Source: Endozoicomonas sp965196975
GTDB taxonomy: Bacteria; Pseudomonadota; Gammaproteobacteria; Pseudomonadales; Endozoicomonadaceae
Assembly (NCBI RefSeq): GCF_965196975.1
Contig: NZ_OZ239981.1
Coordinates: 5,890,001 to 5,954,000 of the forward strand
Direction of reading: 5' to 3'
Length of the DNA: 64,000 nt
The notes beneath the pieces were generated by a model that had not been told where the DNA came from, made no database searches, and saw only the letters and a program-made list of their open reading frames with translations. This document shows, piece after piece, positions 13,559-22,057 of the stretch; the stretch's first letter is position 1, and every line of letters starts with the position of its first letter. The translations under genes and the position numbers were made by a program.

Positions 13559-13753
13559 GGTATGCCTCATGCTTAACAGCTTTAGAGGTGATTAGTGATG
13601 GGGAAAGGTACTCAGGTTAGCAGACGCGCATTGAAATATAGTGGTAAATCGCAGAAAAAAACATCGGTTCATGCTTGCAAGCTGAACAGCTTTCCTTATA
13701 ATCAGCCGCGTCTGGTGAGGGATGAAGTTCTTCTTCCTGATTCAGATCTAGAT

Positions 13754-13830
13754 GGTGGGCGTAGCTCAGTTGGCAGAGCTCCGGATTGTGATTCCGGCGG
13801 TCGAGGGTTCGAGCCCCTTCGCCCACCCCA
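13754..13830 (+). tRNA. tRNA-His (GUG)
   Basis: A 77-base cloverleaf with the extra G(-1) unique to tRNA-His opposite C73. The acceptor GTGGGCG pairs with CGCCCAC, the anticodon loop ATTGTGATT carries GTG, the T-arm has GGTTCGAGCC, and CCA is encoded (13828-13830). It stands alone and no terminator hairpin is obvious downstream. Confidence 0.96.
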
Positions 13831-13863
13831 TCTTCCCTTCCTTTTTTTCAAATCATTAAAATT

Positions 13864-15438
13864 TCACTCCCACGATTGTTGACACTTCTGCATTTTCATA
13901 AATGTGTCGTATTTTGCTTCGTAAAAATCAAACAATTGCTGGTTAGGTTTTATTATGTCGTGGTAGCGACTCATGGCTCTCATGGCACCCTCAATACTGC
14001 TGTATATACCCGCGGCCACGGACCCAGTGATGGCTCCGGAAAGCAGCATACTTTCTCTCTCTTCTGGAATGGCTGCTGGCATATTGAGTATATTGATATG
14101 TTCAGTCAGCAGTAGTTGGTTTTTTGCCAATCCCCCGGTGGGTATTAAGAGTTCAAAGTCATACCCGGATTTCTTTAACTTCTCTAACTGATAGCGAGCA
14201 TCCAGAGCCAGGGCCTGAATACTGGCGAGGTATAAGACAGAAAGCGACTGATGACTTTTATCCAGAGAGAGGCCGGTAATCATGCCCCGCTGTGGTTGAT
14301 CAACTTCAGGTGAGTCAAAGTAAGGGAGCATATGAAGGTTCGCTGTCAGTTTGCTTACATCTTTAGCGTATTCCGATCTATTGTTACCAGCCAGCTCATA
14401 GAGAATCTGGTTAAGGTACTCATGAACCCCAATACCCAGGCTGACAGCAATATCATAGATCGAGCTGTAAGCCGGGTGTGATGTGATGATGTGATCAATG
14501 AAGGCTCCAGCCGCGGTTTGTCTGGCATATATCAACGAGTAGCCTTCCAGGACTGAAGGGTAGGGGCCATCTGCACCATTGCAGGTTAACGTATCCTTGC
14601 TGAAGGTGACGTAGTTGGATGAGGTTCCACCGATAAAACTGACTCTTCTGGTAATACAATCCAGTGGTTGCAGGCTTTTCTGATGATTATCGGCAAGTAT
14701 GGTGGCGAGGGTTCCTCCGTAAGCATCAATAATGCCTGTGGCAACAGGGGTTCCCTGTTTGAGATTTAGCTGGTCAGCCGCACTTTTGCACAGCCCCCCC
14801 CCAACCGCAGCCCCAATCTCAAGTGATTCACCATTAAATCGCTCCTCAATATCAATATTCAGTTTGGCTGCCGCATCTCTGGTAAAGATATGACTGGTTG
14901 ACGTGGGCGTTCTGGTCACACAACCCGTTAGTTTCCAGGTGACGTAATCATAGAGATCGAGAATGCAGGTTGCGGCTTGCCAGGTTTCCGGGGCACTTTG
15001 GAAGAGCCAGAGTAATTTACTTGAGTTACTCTTGGCGCTGATTCTTGAGCCAGCATGAGCAAATAGTCCCGGGTACTCGCTGGCAATAATGGCTGCCTGT
15101 TGGCTGGCCCGACTGTCCATCCAGCCAAAAGTATTAGCGCGATGGCTCCCGGGCAGGTGGACAGGTTGCATCTGTTCATCCAGCAGAACCAGAGAGTAGG
15201 TTGTATCAATACCTATCCCTTTAATATCCTCTTGATTCAGTGGGTGTTCAGCGGTTAATCGATTTACGCTGGTTACCAGGGCTTCCCAGATATTATCTGA
15301 ACAGAACTCCATGGTACTCGCCGTTTTCCAGATCAGAAGCGGTTCTTCATCACAGGCAAGGATATGCCCTTCCAATGAAACAAAAGCGCTGCGCAAACTG
15401 TGGGTGCCGACATCAATGCTGAGTAAAACTGGCCGCAT
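13864..15438 (-). CDS. FGGY-family carbohydrate (pentulose) kinase
   Basis: A 524-residue sugar kinase of the actin-like ATPase fold. The phosphate-1 motif SIDVGTHSLRSAF is at the N-terminus. GIGIDTTYSLVLLD and FGWMDSRAS (substrate and catalytic Asp region) follow, and the ATP-binding half has FIGGTSSNY and LIPTGGLAKN. The pattern best resembles the ribulokinase-like YDR109C/FGGY pentulose kinases, but the sugar is not certain. ATG 15438 is preferred because AAGGA lies about 11 bases upstream; the longer frame to 15540 would overlap the divergent phosphodiesterase gene. Confidence 0.8.
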   Translation of the reverse strand: MRPVLLSIDVGTHSLRSAFVSLEGHILACDEEPLLIWKTASTMEFCSDNIWEALVTSVNRLTAEHPLNQEDIKGIGIDTTYSLVLLDEQMQPVHLPGSHRANTFGWMDSRASQQAAIIASEYPGLFAHAGSRISAKSNSSKLLWLFQSAPETWQAATCILDLYDYVTWKLTGCVTRTPTSTSHIFTRDAAAKLNIDIEERFNGESLEIGAAVGGGLCKSAADQLNLKQGTPVATGIIDAYGGTLATILADNHQKSLQPLDCITRRVSFIGGTSSNYVTFSKDTLTCNGADGPYPSVLEGYSLIYARQTAAGAFIDHIITSHPAYSSIYDIAVSLGIGVHEYLNQILYELAGNNRSEYAKDVSKLTANLHMLPYFDSPEVDQPQRGMITGLSLDKSHQSLSVLYLASIQALALDARYQLEKLKKSGYDFELLIPTGGLAKNQLLLTEHINILNMPAAIPEERESMLLSGAITGSVAAGIYSSIEGAMRAMSRYHDIIKPNQQLFDFYEAKYDTFMKMQKCQQSWE

Positions 15439-15532
15439 CTGTGTTAATGTCCTTACAACAGGGTCTCGGATAAGAATAGCCCTGTTCCTGCATTTGGTTA
15501 GGTTCTGGTTCATTTGTAAGGTGAGATAATTC

Positions 15533-16246
15533 ATGCGCATGAGCAGAATAATCGGGCATCGTGGTCTGGCGGGAGAGGCTCCGGAAAATACGCTGGTAGG
15601 TATTAGATTGGCTGCTGAGCAAGGGATGAAATGGGTAGAGGTGGACGTTACTCTGCTTGTTGATGGTACACCTGTACTTTTTCATGACCGTCGACTGAAC
15701 CGTACAACCAATAAAAAAGGACGACTGTTTTCGCTCAACTGCTCCGAACTGGAAACCGTCGATGCGGGCAGCTGGTTCTCTGATCAATTTTCAGGTGAGA
15801 AGATTCCTCAACTTCGAGAGGCGCTTAAACTGATTAAAGCGCTAGGGCTCGGTCTGAACCTTGAGTTGAAAACCAATGGTTGTTCAGAATCCAGGTTAGT
15901 AGACACTGTTTTAAAGATCATTAGTGAGGTTGAATTTCCAAAAGACCGGCTTCTGGTTTCCAGCTTTAATTATCAGGCACTGGTCAGTTTTTCAGATCGT
16001 TCCGATATTCAGGTTGGCTGTTTGTTTGAACGGCTACCAGTGAACTGGCGCAAGAAAGCATTGCGTGTCAATGCAGTGTCGATTCATCTGAACGCTAAGC
16101 GAATATCAAAGAGACTGGTTTCACAAGTGAAGTCCGAAGGCCATGAGCTTTACTGCTACACGGTTAACTCTCAGGCGGTTGCCAGACAACTTATTGCTCA
16201 AGGTGTTGATGGTATTTTCTCGGATTTCCCGTTGCAGGATAACTGA
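15533..16246 (+). CDS. ugpQ: Glycerophosphodiester phosphodiesterase
   Basis: A 237-residue TIM-barrel enzyme that hydrolyses glycerophosphodiesters to glycerol-3-phosphate and an alcohol. Key motifs are IGHRGLAGEAPENT (catalytic His and Arg, then Glu/Asn), WVEVDVTLLVDG (metal-binding acidic residues) and VLFHDRRLNRTT (second catalytic His). The C-terminus has YCYTVNS and GVDGIFSDFP. There is no signal peptide, which fits the cytoplasmic UgpQ subgroup. AAGGTG precedes the ATG; a second ATG two codons in is possible. It is divergent from the FGGY kinase. Confidence 0.88.
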   Translation: MRMSRIIGHRGLAGEAPENTLVGIRLAAEQGMKWVEVDVTLLVDGTPVLFHDRRLNRTTNKKGRLFSLNCSELETVDAGSWFSDQFSGEKIPQLREALKLIKALGLGLNLELKTNGCSESRLVDTVLKIISEVEFPKDRLLVSSFNYQALVSFSDRSDIQVGCLFERLPVNWRKKALRVNAVSIHLNAKRISKRLVSQVKSEGHELYCYTVNSQAVARQLIAQGVDGIFSDFPLQDN

Positions 16247-16263
16247 AGGCTTTGAGACAACTT

Positions 16264-16536
16264 TTACCGATAAAACTCAACAAAGAATTCGGCATAGCCT
16301 TCCAGTTTCAAATGATGTCGCATGGCTGGAGCAATCACAGTCTGCTTCCCTTCGGTAAGTGGTGTGTCTTCACCGGTTACATCATCACAAAATACCAGGC
16401 CACCTTTGGTAATATGCAAAACGCCCCAAACCCCTTCTGCTGTCGAGTGTTCTTTGAGAAATGCTGCAGGGCAGCACTCTGAAGTGAAGAGTTTGGTTTT
16501 TTTATAAGCGGATACGTGCTCAGGTAATGTGTTCAC
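16264..16536 (-). CDS. DUF1971 (cupin-like, TehB N-terminal-like) small protein
   Basis: A 90-residue protein with the DUF1971 pattern: an N-terminal LP....YKKT.LFT, then EGVWGVLHITKGGLVF and IAPAMRHHLKLEG, compatible with a small beta-barrel (cupin) fold. The family occurs as the N-terminal part of some TehB tellurite-resistance proteins and often stands next to nitrogen-oxide genes. Here it overlaps the upstream membrane-protein gene by 4 bases and sits downstream of norB, so all three may be one transcript. Biochemical role unknown. Confidence 0.72.
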   Translation of the reverse strand: MNTLPEHVSAYKKTKLFTSECCPAAFLKEHSTAEGVWGVLHITKGGLVFCDDVTGEDTPLTEGKQTVIAPAMRHHLKLEGYAEFFVEFYR

Positions 16537-16973
16537 GAGTTACCCTCCTCAAGAGATAGCAGAAACCAGGCAAGCGCTAGTACTGTTAACAGCTTGCACA
16601 ATTCAATGACGCCATAAATGGCGTGAAAATGACCCACTTGCGGTTTTTGTCCGGCAATAATGTCAAGTGCCTGCTGATTCAGTATGGGAAGCAGCCACGC
16701 AGACTGAATGATCTGCATAAAGACGATGAGTGGTAGCCACCGAATCATACCGCTGGATGAATATCTGAGCGACACCAGGACCAGCAGCGCAATAATGAGC
16801 CATTGAACGTTGTCAAAAATGGCAAAGACATGACGTCCAACATCAACACCGGCAGACAGGGTCAGACTGGGCGCTGTAAATTTCACCGGGGTAGCCAGAA
16901 AAGAGATACCCAGTATCATGCCTGCCCATATCAGCAGTAACAGCATTGCCATCTGTGTAGAATTGCTCTTCAT
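16533..16973 (-). CDS. Small integral membrane protein downstream of norB
   Basis: A 146-residue protein with four probable transmembrane helices (about residues 8-27, 50-70, 80-100 and 115-140). I do not recognise the family with confidence. It begins 5 bases after the norB stop (ATG 16973 with GGATGAG upstream; ATG 16985 overlaps norB and is an alternative) and overlaps the DUF1971 gene by 4 bases. The tight packing suggests a norB-linked accessory function. That is inference from position only. Confidence 0.65.
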   Translation of the reverse strand: MKSNSTQMAMLLLLIWAGMILGISFLATPVKFTAPSLTLSAGVDVGRHVFAIFDNVQWLIIALLVLVSLRYSSSGMIRWLPLIVFMQIIQSAWLLPILNQQALDIIAGQKPQVGHFHAIYGVIELCKLLTVLALAWFLLSLEEGNS

Positions 16974-16977
16974 CGAG

Positions 16978-19248
16978 TTACTCATCCATTGCCATATTGT
17001 TAGCATTGAACTTTCTCTGTCCAAGGGCGAGTTTGGCCATAAACCCGGCCAGAGCCAGTGCTCCCATACCAAAAATGATATCTCCCACCATCCTTAACCA
17101 GACAAGCGTATGGATAATGGGTTGATGAATAAACTCTGGTGAGCGTGCATACCAGTAACCTTCACTTGCACTGGCGATACCCTGTAAAACCCCAATGGGC
17201 AAGAGGGTGGTTAATGCCATTGCCGCCAACCCGCCATTAAGGCTGCAGAATGCCCATTTTAATAGTCGATCATCCCAGCAGGCAGGGTTGGCAAGTCTTT
17301 TCATACAGGTTAATAGAAGACCAATGCCGAGCATGCCATAGACACCAAACAGTGCGGTATGGCCGTGAAGTGGTGTGGTGTTCAAGCCCTGGATGTAATA
17401 AAGCGAAATGGGGGGGTTGATCAGGAAACCGAATACACCGGCACCGACCAGGTTCCAGAAAGCGGTGGCAACAAAGAAAAGAATGGGCCATTGGTAGGCT
17501 TTTACCCACGTAGCGGCTTTTCGGAGCCGGTAGTTTTCATAAGCCTCCAGTCCAATCAGACACAAAGGAACGACTTCCAAAGCTGAGAAGCTGGCACCCC
17601 AGGCAATGACAGAGGTAGGCACACCCGCGAAATAGAGGTGATGAAGAGTGCCAATAATACCGCCCACCAGAAATATGGTAGTGGCAAAAACAACAGCGCT
17701 GTTGGCTGATTGTGTTCGTATTAACCCAAGCCGGACAAAAAGAATGGCAATAACGGCAGTGGCAAAGACTTCAAAAAAGGCCTCCACCCAGAGGTGAACT
17801 ACCCACCAGCGCCAATACTCTGCCAGAGCCAGATGGGTGTGTTTTCCCATAAACAGACCGGCTCCATAAAACAGGCCAATGGCAATGGATGAGAGAAAAA
17901 ATACCCAGAGTACCTGTTTGTCACCGGCGTTGCGATGAAGCGCAGGGATTATTGCCCGGGTAACCAGTGCCAGCCACAGTAGAAGCCCGGTAAACAGCGC
18001 TATCTGCCAGAACCGGCCAAGGTCAACGTATTCATACCCTTGATGGCCAAACCAGAAATTCATATCCAGATTGAAGTATTGCTGTACCCCCAGCCACTCT
18101 CCGGCCATGGAGCCAGTGACCACGAGAAGCAGTGCACCATACAGCAGATTAACCCCAAACTTTTGAAACCGTGCTTCAGCGCCTGACAGTAAAGGCGCAA
18201 AATAGAGCCCGGTACCCAGCCACGTTGTTGCAATCCAGAAAAGTCCCAGCTGGGTGTGCTAGGTTCGGGTAATGGCGTAAGGAAGAATCTCACTGAGATT
18301 GATGCCGTAAAACTCCTGACCTTCTACGGCATAATGGGCGGTGACTCCACCAAGGATGATCTGAAGTACAAACAGGGCAATGGCGGTACCGAAAAACTTC
18401 CGTGTAGCCATCATTGAAGGTGTCACCGTGGACTGAGCCAGAGGGTCACTGGCAGGGGGGGCTGGTAAGCTTTCGTTTCTGACCGTAGCGGCATGATGCC
18501 ACGCCATGGCGCCAATACCGGCTATCAGCAATACAATACTGAAAATGGACCAGCCAAGCAGGGCTCCAGCTGGAGTGTTATCAATCAGGGGTTCATGAGG
18601 CCAGTTGCTGGTATAGGTGATGTCACTGCCGGGTCGATTGGTGGATGTGGCCCAGGTTGTCCAGAATAGAAACGCTGTCAGTTGTCTTCTGTAACTGGCA
18701 TTTTCTATGGGGTTTTCACGAATGGCATACTGTTCCCTGAGTGTCTGAAACTCGGGGTTGTTTCCAAAGAGCTGTTGGTAATAGTGAGACAGAGCTTCGG
18801 TGGTTTCAGTACGTTCAGCGGATAATGTGACCACCCCGTTTTCCGGGTTCAGTGTATTGGTTATGATGGACTCCCGGGTTCTTGCTTTTACAGAGGCTTG
18901 AAGATGCTCAGGCAGCGACTGATAAGTCTGGTTAAAATCCTTGAAGGCGAAAACATCCAGCAACTGTGATGCTTCACGGTGTAGCCAGTCTGCATTCCAG
19001 TCAGGGGCGACATAACTTCCATGCCCCCAGATAGAACCGGTTTCATGGCCTCCAATGGAACGCCAGACCAGCTGTCCCTGCAAAATATCTTCTTTGGTAA
19101 ATAGGGTATTACCATTGCTGCTGACCACTTTATCCGGAATAGGGGGAGCATGACGGTAGATCGCCTGGCCCTGCCATAACAGAATTGCAAATGAGACAAT
19201 AAAGACGATCCCCAGTACTTGCCAAGCTCTTCGATCAACCTGCGACAT
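16978..19248 (-). pseudogene. norB: Quinol-dependent nitric oxide reductase, interrupted by an in-frame amber codon
   Basis: The product of the intact frame would be a 756-residue single-chain NO reductase (qNor), reducing NO to N2O in the inner membrane with electrons from quinol. The N-terminal 329 residues carry the fused extracytoplasmic region (LQGQLVWRSIGGHETGSIWGHGSYVAPDW). After NLSEILPYAITRT a TAG (18259-18261) interrupts. The same frame continues without a base change in phase into HTQLGLFWIATTWLG and the catalytic core (YWRWWVVHLWVEAF, LHHLYFAG, HGHTALFGVYG) to 16978. Homologues have Trp (TGG) at this position, so one G-to-A change explains the break. It may be a real nonsense mutation or a sequence error. 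The gene is divergent from a globin across an NsrR-like site. Confidence 0.88.
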
Positions 19249-19288
19249 ACCTGACCTCTGCGCTGTTACAGCTATTATTTCGATTTAA

Positions 19289-19311
19289 TTGTAGTATTTA
19301 AAATGCATGTT
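19289..19311. promoter_or_regulatory. Candidate NsrR operator between norB and the globin gene
   Basis: A 23-base near-palindrome centred on the divergent intergenic region. Read on the minus strand, one half is AACATGCATTT, differing at one tolerated position from the NsrR half-site AAGATGCATTT. The other half is weaker. About 17 of 23 positions agree with the E. coli consensus. NsrR is the NO-sensing repressor of NO-detoxification genes, and both flanking genes handle NO or haem ligands. Confidence 0.6.
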
Positions 19312-19408
19312 ATAGTTTGAGTATGAAAATAATGTCAGAGTGGCTGTTGTTTCAGGCTTGGCTACAAGGCGTACTGATGGTGCGATATAGAGAAATCAAG
19401 AGGTGCTT

Positions 19409-19816
19409 ATGAAGGATATCACTACTTCAGACGATATCAGGCTGCTGGTGGAGACCTTCTATGGCAGAGTCCATAAGGATGAAGTGCTAGGGCCTATTTT
19501 TAACGATATTGCTCAGGTTGATTGGGAACACCATCTGCCAATCATGATTACATTCTGGGAATCATTACTGTTGAAGTCCCGCGGTTATCGGAGAAATGCG
19601 CTGCAGCCTCATCTTGAGGTGTTTCAGAAGGTCGATTTTCATCCTGAGCAGATGGCGCGATGGCTGAAACTGTTTGATCAGACACTGGATGACTGCTTTG
19701 AGGGTAGTAATGCTGAAAAGGCAAAAGGCTGGGCAAGAGGCATTGCTCACAATTTGCAAAAGCATATTGTGATGCAGGGAAATATTGTTGGGCTGCAAAT
19801 TCAGGAGAGGGAGTAG
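19409..19816 (+). CDS. Truncated haemoglobin (group III type)
   Basis: A 135-residue small globin that binds haem and ligands such as O2 and NO. Features include the N-terminal helix LVETFYGRVHKDEVLGPIF, the E-helix region LPIMITFWESLLL, and HLEVFQKVDFHPEQMARWLKLF with the probable proximal His. The compact length and these patterns fit group III truncated globins. ATG 19409 is favoured by AAGAGG just upstream; a GTG at 19403 is also in frame. It is divergent from norB with an NsrR-like site between, so a role in NO or microaerobic metabolism is likely. Confidence 0.82.
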   Translation: MKDITTSDDIRLLVETFYGRVHKDEVLGPIFNDIAQVDWEHHLPIMITFWESLLLKSRGYRRNALQPHLEVFQKVDFHPEQMARWLKLFDQTLDDCFEGSNAEKAKGWARGIAHNLQKHIVMQGNIVGLQIQERE

Positions 19817-19854
19817 GGGAGAACAGGCTAGTTTCAGCCTGCTCATGGTTCTGC

Positions 19855-20397
19855 CTAAAGTTCGTCCACTTCCCTCAGGTATTTGAACAGCTTTCTTGCC
19901 GCTGCAGGGGGCTTGTCCTGAGACGCTTCTTTCTGGGCATTGCGAACCAGTTGACGGATATGCTGGTGGTCAGCTTCCGGGTAATGTTCCAGATATTCAG
20001 TCAATGCCTTATGACTGTCATCATCATGGACAAGCTGGTCGCGCCACCGCTCCAACTGGTGAAATCGACGATTGTACTCGTCACTGGAGGAGTCCAGCTG
20101 GTTCAGAAGCTCCATGATGGGCTCAATGTCCTGATCTGCCATCAGCTTGCCAATAAAACCCAGATGGCGCTTTCTTGCATTGTTGCTTTTGATGCGCTTG
20201 CTTTCATCCAATGCTTCACGAAGGCGATCATTCAGAGGCAACTTATCAAGCAATGCCGGTTTAAGTTCCATCAGCCGGGCACCAATGCTCTTCAGTTCCT
20301 CCATGTCCCGCTTCAGTTCAGATTTGCTGACATAGATGATTTCTTCTGTTTCTTCATCGTCCCAGGCTTCCTGGATGCGACGGCTCTTTTTACTCAT
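19855..20397 (-). CDS. darP: Ribosome-associated 50S assembly factor DarP (YjgA, DUF615)
   Basis: A 180-residue, highly charged, mostly helical cytoplasmic protein. The DUF615 signatures KSELKRDMEELKSIGARLMEL, the central ARKRHLGFIGKLM and the C-terminal ARKLFKYLRE are visible. DarP associates with pre-50S particles late in large-subunit assembly. It is divergent from pmbA, the same pairing (yjgA-pmbA) as in E. coli and many gammaproteobacteria, which supports both calls. Confidence 0.9.
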   Translation of the reverse strand: MSKKSRRIQEAWDDEETEEIIYVSKSELKRDMEELKSIGARLMELKPALLDKLPLNDRLREALDESKRIKSNNARKRHLGFIGKLMADQDIEPIMELLNQLDSSSDEYNRRFHQLERWRDQLVHDDDSHKALTEYLEHYPEADHQHIRQLVRNAQKEASQDKPPAAARKLFKYLREVDEL

Positions 20398-20625
20398 AGA
20401 GAATTGCCATTGATGGGAATCTGCAGATTACATAACGTTGTGTATGAGAAAGCAGTTCCATGGATGGAAAAATAGATACAATTCTTACTATTTTACTTCA
20501 GAATGCTTCTCAATTGGGATGTTTTTCCCCTTCAAATTAGAGTGCATTTAATTGAGTATCTAACTGATGCATTCTTAACTTCACAGCGGCACAATAGAGA
20601 TAAACAAAACAGATCAGGTGGAATC

Positions 20626-21987
20626 ATGGGCGAATCTTCCAATGCAGTACTGGATCCACGAAGTGAAGAGACCAGGCTGAAAACACTGGCCAGCGATATT
20701 CTGGCTGAAGCCACCAGACAGGGTGCGGATGCCTGTGAGGTTGGCATCAGTATGGATGCAGGCCTGTCGGCCAGCGTTCGTATGGGGGACGTTGAAACGG
20801 TTGAGTTTAACCGAGACCAGGGGTTGGGTATCACTGTTTATCTTGGCAAACGAAAAGGCTCTGCCAGTACCTCTGACAGCAGCCCAGAGGCGATCCGTGA
20901 CACGGTAAAAGCTGCCTGTGATATTGCCCGTTACGCTTCCGAAGACCCTTATGCGGGGCTTGCCGATAAAGCGTTAATGGCCGACGGTGATTTGCTGCCT
21001 GATCTTGATCTGTGCCATCCATGGGGAATTGATGCCCAGCAGGCGATTGAGCTGGCCATGCAATGTGAAGATGCCGGCCGCTCTTTCAGTAATAAAATTG
21101 TGAATTCTGATGGTGCCAGTGTGTCCAGCCATCAGGGTTGTCGTGTCTATGGCAACAGCAATGGATTTATTGGGAGCTATGTTTCCAGTCGTCACAGTCT
21201 GAGCGCCGTGTTGATTGGTATGCAGGGTGACGAGATGCAGCGGGACTACTGGTACACAGTAAACCGAAATGCCAACGAATTGGAGAAGGCGATCGCGGTG
21301 GGCAAAAAAGCCGCAGAGCGCACGGTTCGCAGACTGGGAGCCCGAAAAGTCGGCACTGCTGAAGTACCCGTGCTGTTTGCACCGGAGGTGGCGTCAGGCC
21401 TTATCTCTCATTTTCTGGGGGCGATCAGTGGCGGTAGTCTGTATCGTCAGGCTTCCTTCCTGCTGGATCACCTCGGCAAACAGGTGTTCCCCGAATGGAT
21501 GCGTATTCATGAGCAGCCATTACTGAAAAGCATGCTGGGCTCCGCCAGTTTTGATAATGATGGCCTGGCGACTTATGCCAAGGACTTCATTACTGACGGC
21601 GTTCTGCAACATTATATTTTGAGCACCTACTCAGCCCGGAAACTGGGAATGGACAGCACTGCCAATGCAGGTGGCGTGAATAACCTGTTTGTTGAAAGCA
21701 ATGCAGGTGACCTAGATGCGCTGCTGAAACAGATGGGAACCGGGCTTCTGGTCACCGAGCTGATGGGGCAGGGCGTCAATACAGTAACCGGTGATTACTC
21801 CCGTGGCGCTGGCGGTTTCTGGGTAGAGAATGGTGAAATTCAGTTCCCAGTTTCAGAAGTAACCATTGCAGGTAACCTGAAGGATATTTACCGGAACATT
21901 GTTGCCGTGGGCAATGATGTGGATAGGCGTGGGAATATCCAAACCGGTTCAATTCTGATCAGCAGTATGAAACTGGCAGGTGAGTAA
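20626..21987 (+). CDS. pmbA: Metalloprotease PmbA (TldE)
   Basis: A 453-residue subunit of the TldD/TldE protease, which processes ribosomally made peptides such as microcin B17 and helps degrade CcdA. Characteristic stretches are the N-terminal DACEVGISMDAGLSASVRMG, the central SVSSHQGCRVYGNSNGF, VLFAPEVASGLISHFLGAISG, and the C-terminal GTGLLVTELMGQGVNTVTGDYSRGA. ATG 20626 is chosen because AGGTGG lies 5 bases upstream and homologues start near here; the open frame extends 41 codons further upstream without support. No tldD partner gene is in this window. Confidence 0.92.
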   Translation: MGESSNAVLDPRSEETRLKTLASDILAEATRQGADACEVGISMDAGLSASVRMGDVETVEFNRDQGLGITVYLGKRKGSASTSDSSPEAIRDTVKAACDIARYASEDPYAGLADKALMADGDLLPDLDLCHPWGIDAQQAIELAMQCEDAGRSFSNKIVNSDGASVSSHQGCRVYGNSNGFIGSYVSSRHSLSAVLIGMQGDEMQRDYWYTVNRNANELEKAIAVGKKAAERTVRRLGARKVGTAEVPVLFAPEVASGLISHFLGAISGGSLYRQASFLLDHLGKQVFPEWMRIHEQPLLKSMLGSASFDNDGLATYAKDFITDGVLQHYILSTYSARKLGMDSTANAGGVNNLFVESNAGDLDALLKQMGTGLLVTELMGQGVNTVTGDYSRGAGGFWVENGEIQFPVSEVTIAGNLKDIYRNIVAVGNDVDRRGNIQTGSILISSMKLAGE

Positions 21988-22002
21988 TTAATACCAATGT
22001 CG

Positions 22003-22041
22003 CCTTCTAAATATGATATCGAGCAGTTCATGTTTAGAAGG
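22003..22041. terminator. Hairpin between convergent pmbA and mgtE (possible bidirectional terminator)
   Basis: CCTTCTAAATATGA pairs with TCATGTTTAGAAGG (13 of 14 positions) around an 11-base loop. It lies between two convergent stop codons. There is no clear T tract on either side, so termination is an inference from position. Confidence 0.4.
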
Positions 22042-22057
22042 TGGGATTGGTTCAAGT

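Noticed and set aside
13595..13882. Open frames on both strands across tRNA-His
   Set aside because: They overlap the tRNA; the apparent coding potential comes from the tRNA sequence, and no protein family is recognisable.
16978..18123. norB C-terminal half as a separate cytochrome c-type NorB gene
   Set aside because: It is in the same frame as the upstream half, the residues continue across the stop, and no start or ribosome site fits; it is one interrupted qNor.
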